Assembly (NCBI RefSeq): GCF_004193775.1
Contig: NC_041012.1
Span: 9,941,223-10,005,222, forward strand
Length of the DNA: 64,000 bases
Direction of reading: 5' to 3'
DNA from: Glycine soja
Taxonomy: Eukaryota > Streptophyta > Magnoliopsida > Fabales > Fabaceae
Part shown: positions 25,995-36,472 of the stretch, in pieces
Layout of the letters: each line of letters opens with the position of its first letter
How positions within the stretch are numbered: the first letter of the stretch is position 1
Program-made: the position numbers and the translations under genes
Notes under the pieces: model-generated
What the model was told of the DNA's origin: nothing
The model's input: the letters and a program-made list of their open reading frames with translations, nothing else
Database searches by the model: none

Positions 25995-26095
25995 GAACAA
26001 TTCAAATTTCCAATTTTAAAACTTTAGGATATTTTAGATTTAAAGATATTTTCTAAAACATCCTAAAGATTTGAAATTAGAAATTTGAATTGTTC
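25995..26095. repeat. Hairpin-forming inverted repeat, 43-base arms
   Basis: The left arm starts 'gaacaattcaaatttcc' and ends 'aggatattttag'; the right arm is its inverse complement, starting 'ctaaaacatcct' and ending 'gaaatttgaattgttc', with only a few mismatches. The loop is about 15 bases. It could be a small MITE or a source of hairpin RNA; no target duplication was evident. Confidence 0.75.
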
Positions 26096-26558
26096 TTGTA
26101 TAGATTATTTTAAATTCTAGCGGACTGTTCTACCAGACTATTCTACTGCACAAGTATGCTCAAACGTCTCAATGCTGAAAGGCTAGCTATTCTAAATTCT
26201 ATATATTTAGCTGGCATGTATTGCGGAGATGATAAACCTGGACAACATTTTTATGTTACTTATGACATATCTCGACAACACACTTCATGTTAAATTGGTA
26301 TAACTATCTGTGTGCTAAGAAGACTCATAACTACTCTTTTTTTTTTTGTTTCTAGCGAGAAGGCCTTAAAGCATTGAGTGATTGAGGTATGAAATTTATC
26401 TTTCTGTAATCGTTGGGTTGGACTTTGCTCCAAAAGGTTGAAAGTTGGATGATGTATGTATATAAGTACTAGTGAGTTGATAGTAGTTTGATTGTGTTTG
26501 TCACTTGATTTCAACAGGTTTCACAGATTTCTGATTTCAAATTTCAAATTCATACAAG

Positions 26559-29500
26559 ATGGATCTAGAAAGATAAATAGAGGACCAGTTCTCCAAGTTA
26601 CACCCTTCCTTACCAGAAAACACCAGAATTGGAATAGTTGGTGCTGGTCCACATGGCTTATCAGCAGCTTATGCACTGCCAGGCTTGGTTATAAGAATAT
26701 CACAGTTTTGGAGAAACATCACACGGTTAGTGGCATGTGTGAATCAGTAGAAATTGAAGGTATATCTTGATTGTACTCTCTTAACCATAGTTATTTACAA
26801 TTCACGATTCAAATCTTATGATTCCATATAATTTGGTTACCTATAGATGAATCTTAAATGACTTTATATCTTTTGAGCAATTTCGTACTATCAATATGAA
26901 TCACATGATTCAACGATTATTTTTACTTTTCTATCACTAATTCTCATGAAAAAATTGAAAGTCATAAAAGCTTAAATTGTTAAATGCAAAAGAATTGAAG
27001 GAACACTTCTGTACTTATCCTATTTGAGTATCCCACTAATTTATTTGTCATTCACTCATTCAATGCATGTACTCTATTTAGCTAATTAATTGCTTTGCTT
27101 CCATTTTTCTAAATAAAGGCTTCGTAAATCCCAATATAACTAATAATTTTGTTTTTTAAGACTTCTAGTAAGTTGTTATATCTATTTCTAATTTAATTTT
27201 CTTACAATGAACACTACATACATAATATATATGATAGATTTGAAGTAATTTTTCATTGTCTTTGAATCTTAGAATTCAATAAAATTAGAATTCATGATTC
27301 AAATCTCGATTTGATAACTTAGCTCTTAACTAATTCAAGTGACAATAGGTTTTGACTACATGTAAATGTCTATGCAGGAAAAGTTTATGATCTAGATGGG
27401 CAAGTTCTTGCAGCAACCAGTACACCAATCATTTTTCGCTTGGCAAGAGAGACAGGCTCTGCACTAGAAGAATTGGACTCCCACAAGCTTGCTGTTATTG
27501 ACCCTTCCTCTGGAGAATATCAAGATACTAAAGTTGCTGATGATTATGTATCTATTGTGTCACTTACATTGGAAATCCAAGTTAGTTTTTGCTCTCTACT
27601 TTCAGTCTTTTATAGGCACCTAAAGGATGTTTTTACATTGTTCTCTGACTTGAAATTTGTATGCGGTTAATTCTCCTTGTGCTATTGACAGGAAAAGGTG
27701 AAGAATTGCGATCGGATTGGGGTCCATGCTGTTAGTGACATTGCTTCAGACTTAACTCCAGAATATCTTGAGCATCATGGACTCAAATCTGTTCCTAAAT
27801 CTGTAGCTTACGGTTACACTACTTCAGGATATGGATTTATTCAAGACATGCCTTATGCCTACCTTCATGAATTTACTAGAACATCCATAGCTGGAAAAAT
27901 TTGACGATTTATAGATGGATATACTAGTCTTTGGCAGAAGATTGCTGAATTGCTTCCTTTAAAACTTCACTGCAGCACTGAAGTATTGGCAAACAGGCGG
28001 AACTCTGATGGTGTCACCGTTAATATCAAGAGCTTAAATCAATTTGAAACTTTGGAATTTGATAAGATCATAATCTCTGGTTCATTTCCATTAAAATATG
28101 AAAGAACTTACAGATAATTGACTTCAATTTGTATAGGCATGTAGAATTCTTACTGCTTCATATTTATGCAAGGTATTTCTTTTATCCAGCTTGAAACCTG
28201 ATTAAACAAGTCTTGTGGCAGAGTGTGAAACAGAAGTAATGGATGCAAGTGACCTTGAAAAGGATTTGTTCAGCAAAGTAGAGACAAATGACTACTACAC
28301 CACTGTTTTAAAGATTAAAGGGCTAGAACATTTGCCTGTTGGATTTTATTATTTTAGTGAATATATGAAAGATCCTAGCACAATTGGACATCCAGTTGCA
28401 ATGCAGAGATTTTATGCTGACACTAATATATTCTTATTATGGTCCTATGGAAACTCTGTTGATATTAAGGGACCAACAGTCATGGAGCTAGCAATCAAGA
28501 CAATAGAAGCCATTGGAGGAGAGGTTCAACATGTCATTCTTCAGCACCGTTTTATGTATTTTCCTCATGTTGGCAGCCAAGTTATTTCGTATTTAAAAAA
28601 AATCCATTACTCTTTGCCAAGTAATGACTCCACATTTGAAGTTTTAATGCAGATATGAAAGATGATTTTTATGAAAAGTTGGAATTAGAGCTTCAAGGTT
28701 CAAGGAATACTTATTATGTAGGTGGACTTATAGCGTTTGAGCTCACAGAGAGAAATTCATCTTATGCCATGGCTTTGATCTGCAAGAACTTAGCAAATAG
28801 GAATGATTTTCCAATGTTTCCTTACACCAAGCTAATTTGCCATCTGTGTATATTTTGACATCTCATTGATTTGAAAAGCCAAGATTTTATCGATTTTAGA
28901 TAGTCGAGTCTTCCAAATAGACCTACACCGAATAGAAGCATGTTTTATGCAGAATTTGTTTCCCTTGCAAGCTGAGTGCCAGAAAAAGAATCCTAGAGAA
29001 TTAGGTGAATTGCCAGAAGTGCAATTTCCTGATTTGCCTACTTTGAATAGCTACTTTAAGCACTGGGGAACTCATCTAATCACTCAAAACAGGAATCTTT
29101 ATACTTGGATTAATGAAGAAGGGACTCCAGTATGCCAAAGGACCTATGGAGAACTATATTTTAACTCTTCTTGCATTGCTCATAATCTCCTAACAAGCCA
29201 AAAGCCAGTTATCAAGCCAGCTGACAAGGTTCTCATGGTCTATGCCCCTGGTTTGGATTTTATTGATGCGTTCATTGGATGCCTAAGAGCTAAAGTCATA
29301 CCAGTCCCCATTCTTCCTCCAGATCCCATGCAAAGAAATGGACAGGCTCTAATTCAAATTGAAAATATTGCCAAGTCATGTAACATTGTGGCAATTTTAT
29401 CAACTGTAGCTTATCACTCAGCAGTCCGTGCAGGTTTGTAGAAAAATTTAATCTCATTAACTGGAAAAAATGGGAAATCCTCAGCTCGGTGGCCGAATCT

Positions 29501-32500
29501 TCCATGGTTGCACACTGGTACATGGGTCAAGAACTCCAAAAGTATGATTGTGGAACATCTTGAAAAACAATGTGAACCTCAGCCAGGTGATATATGTTTC
29601 TTGCAATTTACCTCAGGTTCAACTAGTGATGCTAAAGGAGTGATGATCGCTCATGGTGGGCTAATTCACAATGTAAAGTTCATGCGAACAAGATACAAGA
29701 GCACCTCAAGGACAATCCTAGTAAGCTGGCTCCCTCAGTATCATGACATGGGGCTTATTGGGGGACTTTTTACATCTCTTGTTAGTGGTGGATCTGCAGT
29801 TTTATTTTCACCAATGACATTTATCAAGAAACCACTCTTATGGCTTGAAACTATTAGCAAATATCAAGCAACTCATAGCGCTAGACCCAACTTTGCCTTT
29901 GAGTTACTGATTCGAAGATTGGAGTCTGACAAGGATAAGCTTCGGAATTTAGACCTTTCATCCTTGACTTTTCTTATGGTTGCTGCTGAACCAGTGAGAC
30001 AAAAGACCCTGAAAAGATTTATTGAGCTAACAAGTCCTTTTGGCTTATCTGAAAAAGTGATGGCTCCTGGATATGGCTTAGCAGAAGATTGTGTGTTTGT
30101 CAGCTGTGCATTTGGAGAACGCAAGCCAATCATTGTTGATTGGCAGAGAAGAATTTGTTGTGGATATGTTAATCACGAGGATGCGGATGTTGAAATTAGA
30201 ATAGTTGATCCAGAGACTTGTGAAGAGCTTCAGGAAGATGGAAAGGAGGGAGAAATATGGATTAGTAATCCAAGTGCAGGCATAGGATACTGGGGAAGGG
30301 AAGAATTGAGTCAAAAAACTTTCAGGAATGAACTTCATAATCATCCTAGACGTAGCTACGCGAGAACTAGAGACTTGGGGCGAATAATAGATCAGAAGCT
30401 ATTCATCACTGGAAAGATCAAGGATCTAATCATCGTTGCTGGAAGAAATATTTACTCAGCAGATGTTGAAAAGATAGTTGAGACTTCATCTGAATTTCTT
30501 CGTCCTGGTTGCTGTGCTATCATTGGAGTCCCTGAGGAAATTTTATCAGCAAAGGGAATTTCCATTCCAGATGGCTCTGATCAGGTTAGCTTAGTTGTGA
30601 TTGCAGAAGGGATGGAAAGACAGTGAGCAATGATTTGATTGAGAAAATTAAGACTCTGTGTGGTAGAAGAACATGGAATCAATATTGCTTCTGTCAAGTT
30701 GGTCAAGCCTAGAACCATCAGCAAAACAACATCAGGAAAAATCAAGGGATTTGAATGTGTCAAACAGTTCACAGATGAAACACTGAACTTGGTACCACAA
30801 GGTTCAAAAACTATTTTGACAAAGAAGTCTTTGTTAAGGTCATTCACTACAAGAACATGGGGAGAAGAAAAAACACCAGGGCCACAGCAAGTAAGAGGTA
30901 GTATACTTGCTCCTAGAAAAAGGATCAATAAGAATGAAATTGTAGAGCTCTTGAAAGGGCTTATTTCTGAGCAGACTGGAATCCCAGTCAACGACATCTC
31001 AATCACAGACAACCTGACATCCTATGGAATTGACTCAATTGGTGTGGTTAAAGCAACTCAAAAACTCTCAGATTTCTTAGGCACTCCAGTTGCAGCTATA
31101 GATGTTTTCACTGCATCCTGTATTCTAGAATTGGCTAACTTCTCTAAGGATCTTCTATCAAAGTCTCAGCCTTCTCTTTCAAGCAATCCATCCAATGTTC
31201 CAGAAGCTTAGACTGATTCTACTGAATTGATTGTGGAGGTATCCAAGTCTCGCCAATTTGGTATCTGTGTACTTCAACTCCTAGCACTCATTTATGTTTC
31301 TATCATGCTGGTACCTCCTGCATATCTATCCATTACTACTTATTTAAATTTCATCCTAAGTGCCAGTAAATGGATAGATGGATTTCCCTGGTTAAATTAC
31401 TTAATTTTCATGACTTTTGTACCTCTTGTTGGATTCTTTGCATTGCTCCTACTTGCATTTGCATTTCATTATTTGGAAGCTCTTTCTAGGGGCCAAACTA
31501 TGCCCTTACCTCTGAAATCTCCATCTACTCGATGGATTTTTGTCAAGTGGTTGGCACTATATAAGGCCCAAGGAATTTCTTCTACGGTTCTGGCCGTACA
31601 CCTCAGGGGAACAGTTTTTCTGAATTACTGGTTTGAGATTCTGGGTGCAAGGATTGGATCCTCAGTTTTACTCGATACTGTTGACATCACTGACCCATCT
31701 TTGGTGTCAATTGGAGATGAAGTTGTCATTGCTGAAGGTGTTTTGGTTCAAATCCACGAGGTAAAGAATGGAATTTTAAGTTTCCATCCTATTAGGATTG
31801 GGAAATGTTCTTCCATTGGACCTTATGTTGTTATCCAAAAAGGAAGTGTTATTGAAGAAGGTGCTGAGGTACAGGCCCTGCAAAAGGTTGGACAAGACCA
31901 ACATGTGTTCAAACCTGCAATGCTTACAAAAGTACTTTATATATTCTGAACATATATTTTTAGGTTATTTTTTTATATCTAACATTCTCACTCTCTCTCT
32001 ATTGGAAAAAAACTCAACTCTCACATCAACTAAAAAAAAAGTCAAGTAATAGTATATAAGTGAGAAACAACCCTCATTCCTTGAGCTAGCTTTTGGGTTT
32101 GAGTTAGGCCTAAACTCACATTCTAAGACTCTCTTCAAACCCACACGTGCACGCACCATGTAGCTTTATCTTTCTGCCCAAGTATTGTCTCAGCATTTGA
32201 TTTTGAAGTTTAGGAATTTATAGTATATTTCTCTAATTTTTGGAAGAACCAAAGTCATGGCTATGCATGTCTATATCTACAATATAAATATAAATTAAAT
32301 ACATACAACAATTGAAGCTAGAACTATTAACTAATACCTTTCCATTTTTATTTCAGAATGAAAACTACCTATTATCAGCAAAACTCAATGTGATATCATC
32401 CACCACTTTATGGGAATCTATCTTGTTGGCTTTCTCAGCTCCCTTGCTGCAGTCATTGCCTACTTATTATATATTTGGTTCTCCAAGCAACCTCCATCAC

Positions 32501-33308
32501 CCCAGCACTTCACCTTTGTTTGCATATATGGTGCCTTCCATTGGATACCGTTTACAATCATTGCATATGCTACCCTGTTTTCTGAAGTCTCGTCAAATCC
32601 CATCACCTTTGCCATTTCATTTACCAGCGCCTACTTGCTTCATGGTTTCATACTCATCATTCTCACCACTGCTTTTACTCGTCTCCTCAAAACTAGTCAA
32701 AACCAAAGCCAATTTAAACCCGGCTTTGATGCCAAATGACAACTTCCTGCCACCTTAGATGTGCAAAGCTTCTCTCAGGAACAGAAGCCTTCTGCATATA
32801 TCTATGCCTTTTAGGTGCGAAAATTGGTGAACATTGTTCCATTAGAGCCATCAACCCAGTTTCAAATCCAGAGTTAATGTCAATTGGTGCTGGTGTCCAT
32901 CTTGGAGATTTTAGCCGTGTAATTACAGGTTTTCATTCTTCAAGTGGATATGTTGGAGGAAAAATTGAGGTTCAGGACAATTTGGTTAGCGGGAGTCAAA
33001 GTCTAATCCTCCCTGGTTCTCTAGTCCAAAAGAATGTCATTCTTGGTGCACTTTCTGTTGCTCCAATGAATTCTACATTCCGAGAGGGTGGTGTCTACAT
33101 TGGCTCACAGTCCCAAGTTGTCATAAGGAACTCCGTGAAGAATTCTTATGATGAAGGGAAAGAAGAGACAGACATGGTAAGCAAGATAAGAGTTGGTAAT
33201 TTGGCTGCAGCATTGCACAAAAATGAGTCACACAAAGTGACCTTGACCAGAACATGGTATCAGACATTCTTCACTCAGCCACTGCTACAAACAGTTCAAG
33301 ATTTTTAA
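26559..33308 (+). pseudogene. Relic of an NRPS-like megaenzyme: FAD oxidoreductase + fatty acyl-AMP ligase + carrier protein + beta-helix terminal domain
   Basis: Modules in order: FAD/NAD(P) Rossmann (RIGIVGAGPHGLSAAYAL, about 26630) continuing as an amine-oxidase-like flavoenzyme to 28831; fatty acyl-AMP ligase at 28953-30600 (FTSGST, SWLPQYHDMGLIGG, APGYGLAED, AGRNIYSADVEK); carrier protein around 30940-31140 with phosphopantetheine serine in SYGIDSIGVV; membrane segments from about 31255; left-handed beta-helix (hexapeptide) stretches at about 31640-31920 and 32810-33130. Recognisable exons: 26559-26759, 27378-27580, 27692 to about 28113, 28222-28580, 28653-28831, 28953-31929, 32357-33308. 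Damage: in-frame stops at 26574, 27902, 28115, 29439 and 31209; frameshifts near 26674, 30613, 30658 and 32720; a donor reading CT at 28832. The order resembles bacterial NRPS-type enzymes with the C-terminal 'NRPS terminal domain'. An intact copy would presumably adenylate a fatty or amino acid and load the carrier; substrate unknown. Confidence 0.85.
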
Positions 33309-34140
33309 AGAATTCAATAAAACTCATTGATATTTAATCAAGATTTTTTATGTAACTTATAAAAAAAAACTCATAATATTTAAAAGTTCACATATTTTGA
33401 TGAATTTTTTTCTAAAATAAATTTTGATGGATAAATCGTGACTTAATAGGACATTCTTACAAAGCCAATCAACTAAAGTCTTCTTATCATGTTTGGGTCT
33501 TGTTTATGTATTGTTGCGGGAAGTTGTTATATCCACTCCCATTTTTGTATATACACTCCTCTTTTTAATTTGTTTTTTTAAAATTTCCTTTTTCAAAATT
33601 AATACACTCCCCTGTCAACAGTTCCAGAAAAAGCTACAGATTTTCCAATTCTCTTCTTTATGTCCTTATTGCTTCAAATCCTCATAACACTCTGGAGTAT
33701 ACACACACTAACCCAAAAGGCAACCAACAGGGTCTTGCCTATGTATTTGAGGGCCTAAGGTAAATTCTTTTTTAAAAAAAATTAAAATAATATTAATTAT
33801 ATATTATATATTATTTTTATATTTCTAAGTTAAAAAAATTTGTATATTAATATTTTATAATAAGTTGTTCTAATATGTTACATGTTTTCTTTATTGGATG
33901 TATGTTATTGTTGTTCTTAAAAAAAATCTCAATTGGTCATGTATGACTTTCCATCAATTAATTTAAAGAAAATGACTCAATTGGATAAAGTTAAAAAAAA
34001 TAAAGAATCCAATTGCATAATAAAAAAAATAAAAGAACCTAATTGAATATTTTTAATCAACTAAGTGACCAAAATGAATATTAAGTCATTTTATTAAAAT
34101 AGGGTATAAAAGTTTTCAAACTTTTTAAAATAGAAACTAG

Positions 34141-34250
34141 GTCATGCAGTTCAATGGTGGTCTTGGCATTAGGTCCTTAAGATCTATCAATGAGGCCTCT
34201 CTCCTTAAGCTTGGTTGGGATATGCTCTCTTGCTCGGAGTTACAACTTAC
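34141..34250 (+). mobile_element. LINE reverse-transcriptase C-terminal fragment
   Basis: The frame reads FNGGLGIRSLRSINEASLL then KLGWDMLSC. GGLG(I/L)R.L..(F/I)NEA.L.K..W is the hallmark of the region just after the reverse-transcriptase domain in plant LINEs. Only about 35 codons remain, with no upstream RT core, so this is a short dead fragment. Confidence 0.6.
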
Positions 34251-34394
34251 AAGACAAGCATGGCATGGCATGGCATGGCAGCAGTGTGACGAAGTGGCCC
34301 ACCCTAATATTATAAGACAAGCATGACATGACATTGGGCGGTGTGAACAATCTTTACGCGGTTTTTCTTCCGCTTCCTTTCAATAATGAAATGC

Positions 34395-34452
34395 CACGTG
34401 TCTGATCAAAGACGCCGCCAACATCCCTACGAGGATGTCTGCTTGGCACGTG
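34395..34452. promoter_or_regulatory. Pair of G-boxes upstream of the CLE gene
   Basis: CACGTG occurs at 34395-34400 (in GCCACGTGTC, an ABRE-like context) and at 34447-34452 (in the palindrome GGCACGTGCC), about 350-400 bases before the CLE start codon. These are binding words for bZIP/bHLH factors; function here is inference from position. Confidence 0.45.
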
Positions 34453-34798
34453 CCAGACTGTCAAACGCCTTATTACCTCGGAATAGTAGTGTGCATCTTC
34501 GTGACATGTCCACTGTCCCTCCATCCCAACTTTGCTCTCTCTTGAGTCTTTTTCTCTTTGACACTTATCTTAAATATCTTCCTTGTAGTAGTTCTTACTA
34601 TATCAAGAGGTTCATATTGTCAACTTCATTTCAAATTTCAGTGCAAAAGCACAGTAATTTTGCCATTTCTTACCCTGTCTCATTTCTGACCAGAAAGAAA
34701 AGAAAAGAAGGAAGCTTCAACGTCAGAGAGTGACACAATATAATAAAGGGTTATTTTTGTCATTCCTCTCTTCTTTGCTATTCTACTGCTCTAATACA

Positions 34799-35244
34799 AT
34801 GGCCATCAAGAAAGTTCTAATCCTGGTCATCTACATTTTCATTGTTCAATCCTCTAGTTCAAGTGACCTCAACAAAATCACTCTTCAATTTCGCTTGTAT
34901 TAATTGTGGTAAAAATCATTGCTTAATACATGCTTACTTACAGGTCGTATATATCAAACAAACATGGCAGGAAGCGGGTCCATAGCAACAAACAAAGAGG
35001 TATAGATATACATAAAATCGTTAATTACATGTTATTTGGGTCTCTCTCTTCTTTCTTTCTTTTTTTTTTTTTATCTTTTGGTAATGTATATGGTGTTGGT
35101 TTATCCAATTACATATGTGGTTTTACTTTTAGGTTGCAAGATTCGAACGAAGCTGCTTCTGTTGGCATAGTAGAAGACTCGGCAAGAGAAGTCCCTACGG
35201 GACCTGACCCCCTTCATCACATCAACCACCCTATAGGCCATTGA
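34799..35244 (+). CDS. CLE: CLE signalling peptide precursor, CLV3/CLE40 type, three exons, 85 aa
   Basis: CLE genes encode secreted prepropeptides processed to 12-13-residue signals for CLAVATA1/BAM-type receptor kinases that control meristem size. Proposed exons 34799-34896, 34944-34999 and 35141-35244 are in phase, give 85 codons plus TGA and avoid the stop that follows exon 1 if unspliced. Residues 1-22 (MAIKKVLILVIYIFIVQSSS) are a signal peptide; 23-66 are a basic then acidic variable region. Residues 67-78 are REVPTGPDPLHH, with tail INHPIGH. This core is closest to Arabidopsis CLV3 (RTVPSGPDPLHH) and CLE40 (RQVPTGSDPLHH), which also have two introns. The third acceptor is the least certain: the nearby AG at 35131-35132 would break the CLE frame, whereas AG at 35139-35140 keeps it. 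Which clade member this is cannot be decided here. Confidence 0.85.
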
Positions 35245-36436
35245 ATTTCCTTCCTTAAAAAACTCTGCTATATATACTTTAGTAGATTTTAGTGTAGTAG
35301 GTTCGTGCTTTAACAAAGGACCCTCCTCATTAATTCCACTATTTTGTTTATTTTTCTACATCATGTATTTAGTGCTTACGGTTTTGTAATTCACGGTCCA
35401 TATCTTCTGCTATGTGCTTACTTTTGTACATAATCAGAACCGATTATACTTGGGATCATTATATTTGTTTTTAATATTGTTTGCAATTCATTTTTGTTTT
35501 CCACTCTGTTCATCATTTATATTGTGAAAGAAAAGAATATCAAACATCTATTGCCTATTGTATGATAGACTCAAATATTCATTGGTGGTCGTTGCATTTT
35601 ACACTTCTCAAAGAGCATCCGAAGAAGACAAAATGACCATTTGTTGCCTTTTACAAACAATACAGAGGATCCCTGCAAATTGGAACTGTACAATTTTCAG
35701 AGTTGCGGTTCCTTGTTTTTTTAACGCCTATTATATTTTAAGTTTAGCCATTAGTCCAGTAAATTGGTACAATTTTATTTGATTCAAAATAAGTGCTGCT
35801 TGAAAAAGATATTGCTACTTTTGAAGTGAACTGGTCCGCAAAAAAATCCTAGACTCTTTTCAACTAACATAAAAGTTGTCATTTTCATCCGATTAATTAA
35901 TATCAGGATCGATCCATATTAAGCCATCCGATATGTTCACAAGAATATGTTGATGCCATATGATATTTTCTTTTTTTAGACTACGTAAATGTATCATCGC
36001 ATAATGTTTTACAACATGATGAAACTAGTTTACTTCATATTAAATGCTTTTATATACAAAACTCAAATTCAAAAAGAAAAAGAAGTTATAAGATTATATG
36101 GATGGTTGAAGAAAAGGGAGATTGTGAGTTAGATTTTTTTCCACTAATAAAAAATTAACAAATTAATAATTAATATTTATTGATAAAAAAATCCAAAAAG
36201 GAAAAACAGGTGTATATTACTTGGATTAACCATTATTGATTATGATATATTTAATTATAAATATTAAATTTTGATATAAAAATTACCTCTAATTTTAATA
36301 ACAGGTTATTTTATTTAACAAATTTTTATATGATAAATAATTACAATTAAGCTTTTTAAATGGTTTAAGCAGGTATAATTAATTATTTAGATAGGGCACT
36401 GCCATTTTTCCACTCTATTAAGGGGTGGATTGAGAT

Positions 36437-36472
<36 letters not shown>

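Larger units (their letters stand above)
22362..26558. other. Intergenic repeat-bearing region
   Basis: No gene is supported. Contents seen: 3' flank of the MCTP gene, a (GA)n microsatellite at 23765-23788, a degenerate repeat cluster at 23790-24960, a short tandem duplication at about 25690-25990, a hairpin at 25995-26095, and a TATA-like 'gtatataagt' at about 26458, about 100 bases before the start of the downstream pseudogene. Confidence 0.5.
33316..34798. other. Intergenic region between the megaenzyme relic and the CLE gene
   Basis: Begins with a possible poly(A) signal 'caataaaac' just past the relic. It contains a LINE fragment at 34141-34250, a short (catgg)n run at about 34259-34279 and the presumed CLE promoter. 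No other gene is supported. Confidence 0.5.

Noticed and set aside
32312..32758. Plus-strand 148-codon frame overlapping the megaenzyme relic
   Set aside because: It is a shifted reading of the membrane segment; the frame starting at 32410 (MGIYLVGFLSSLAAV) gives the proper hydrophobic protein.
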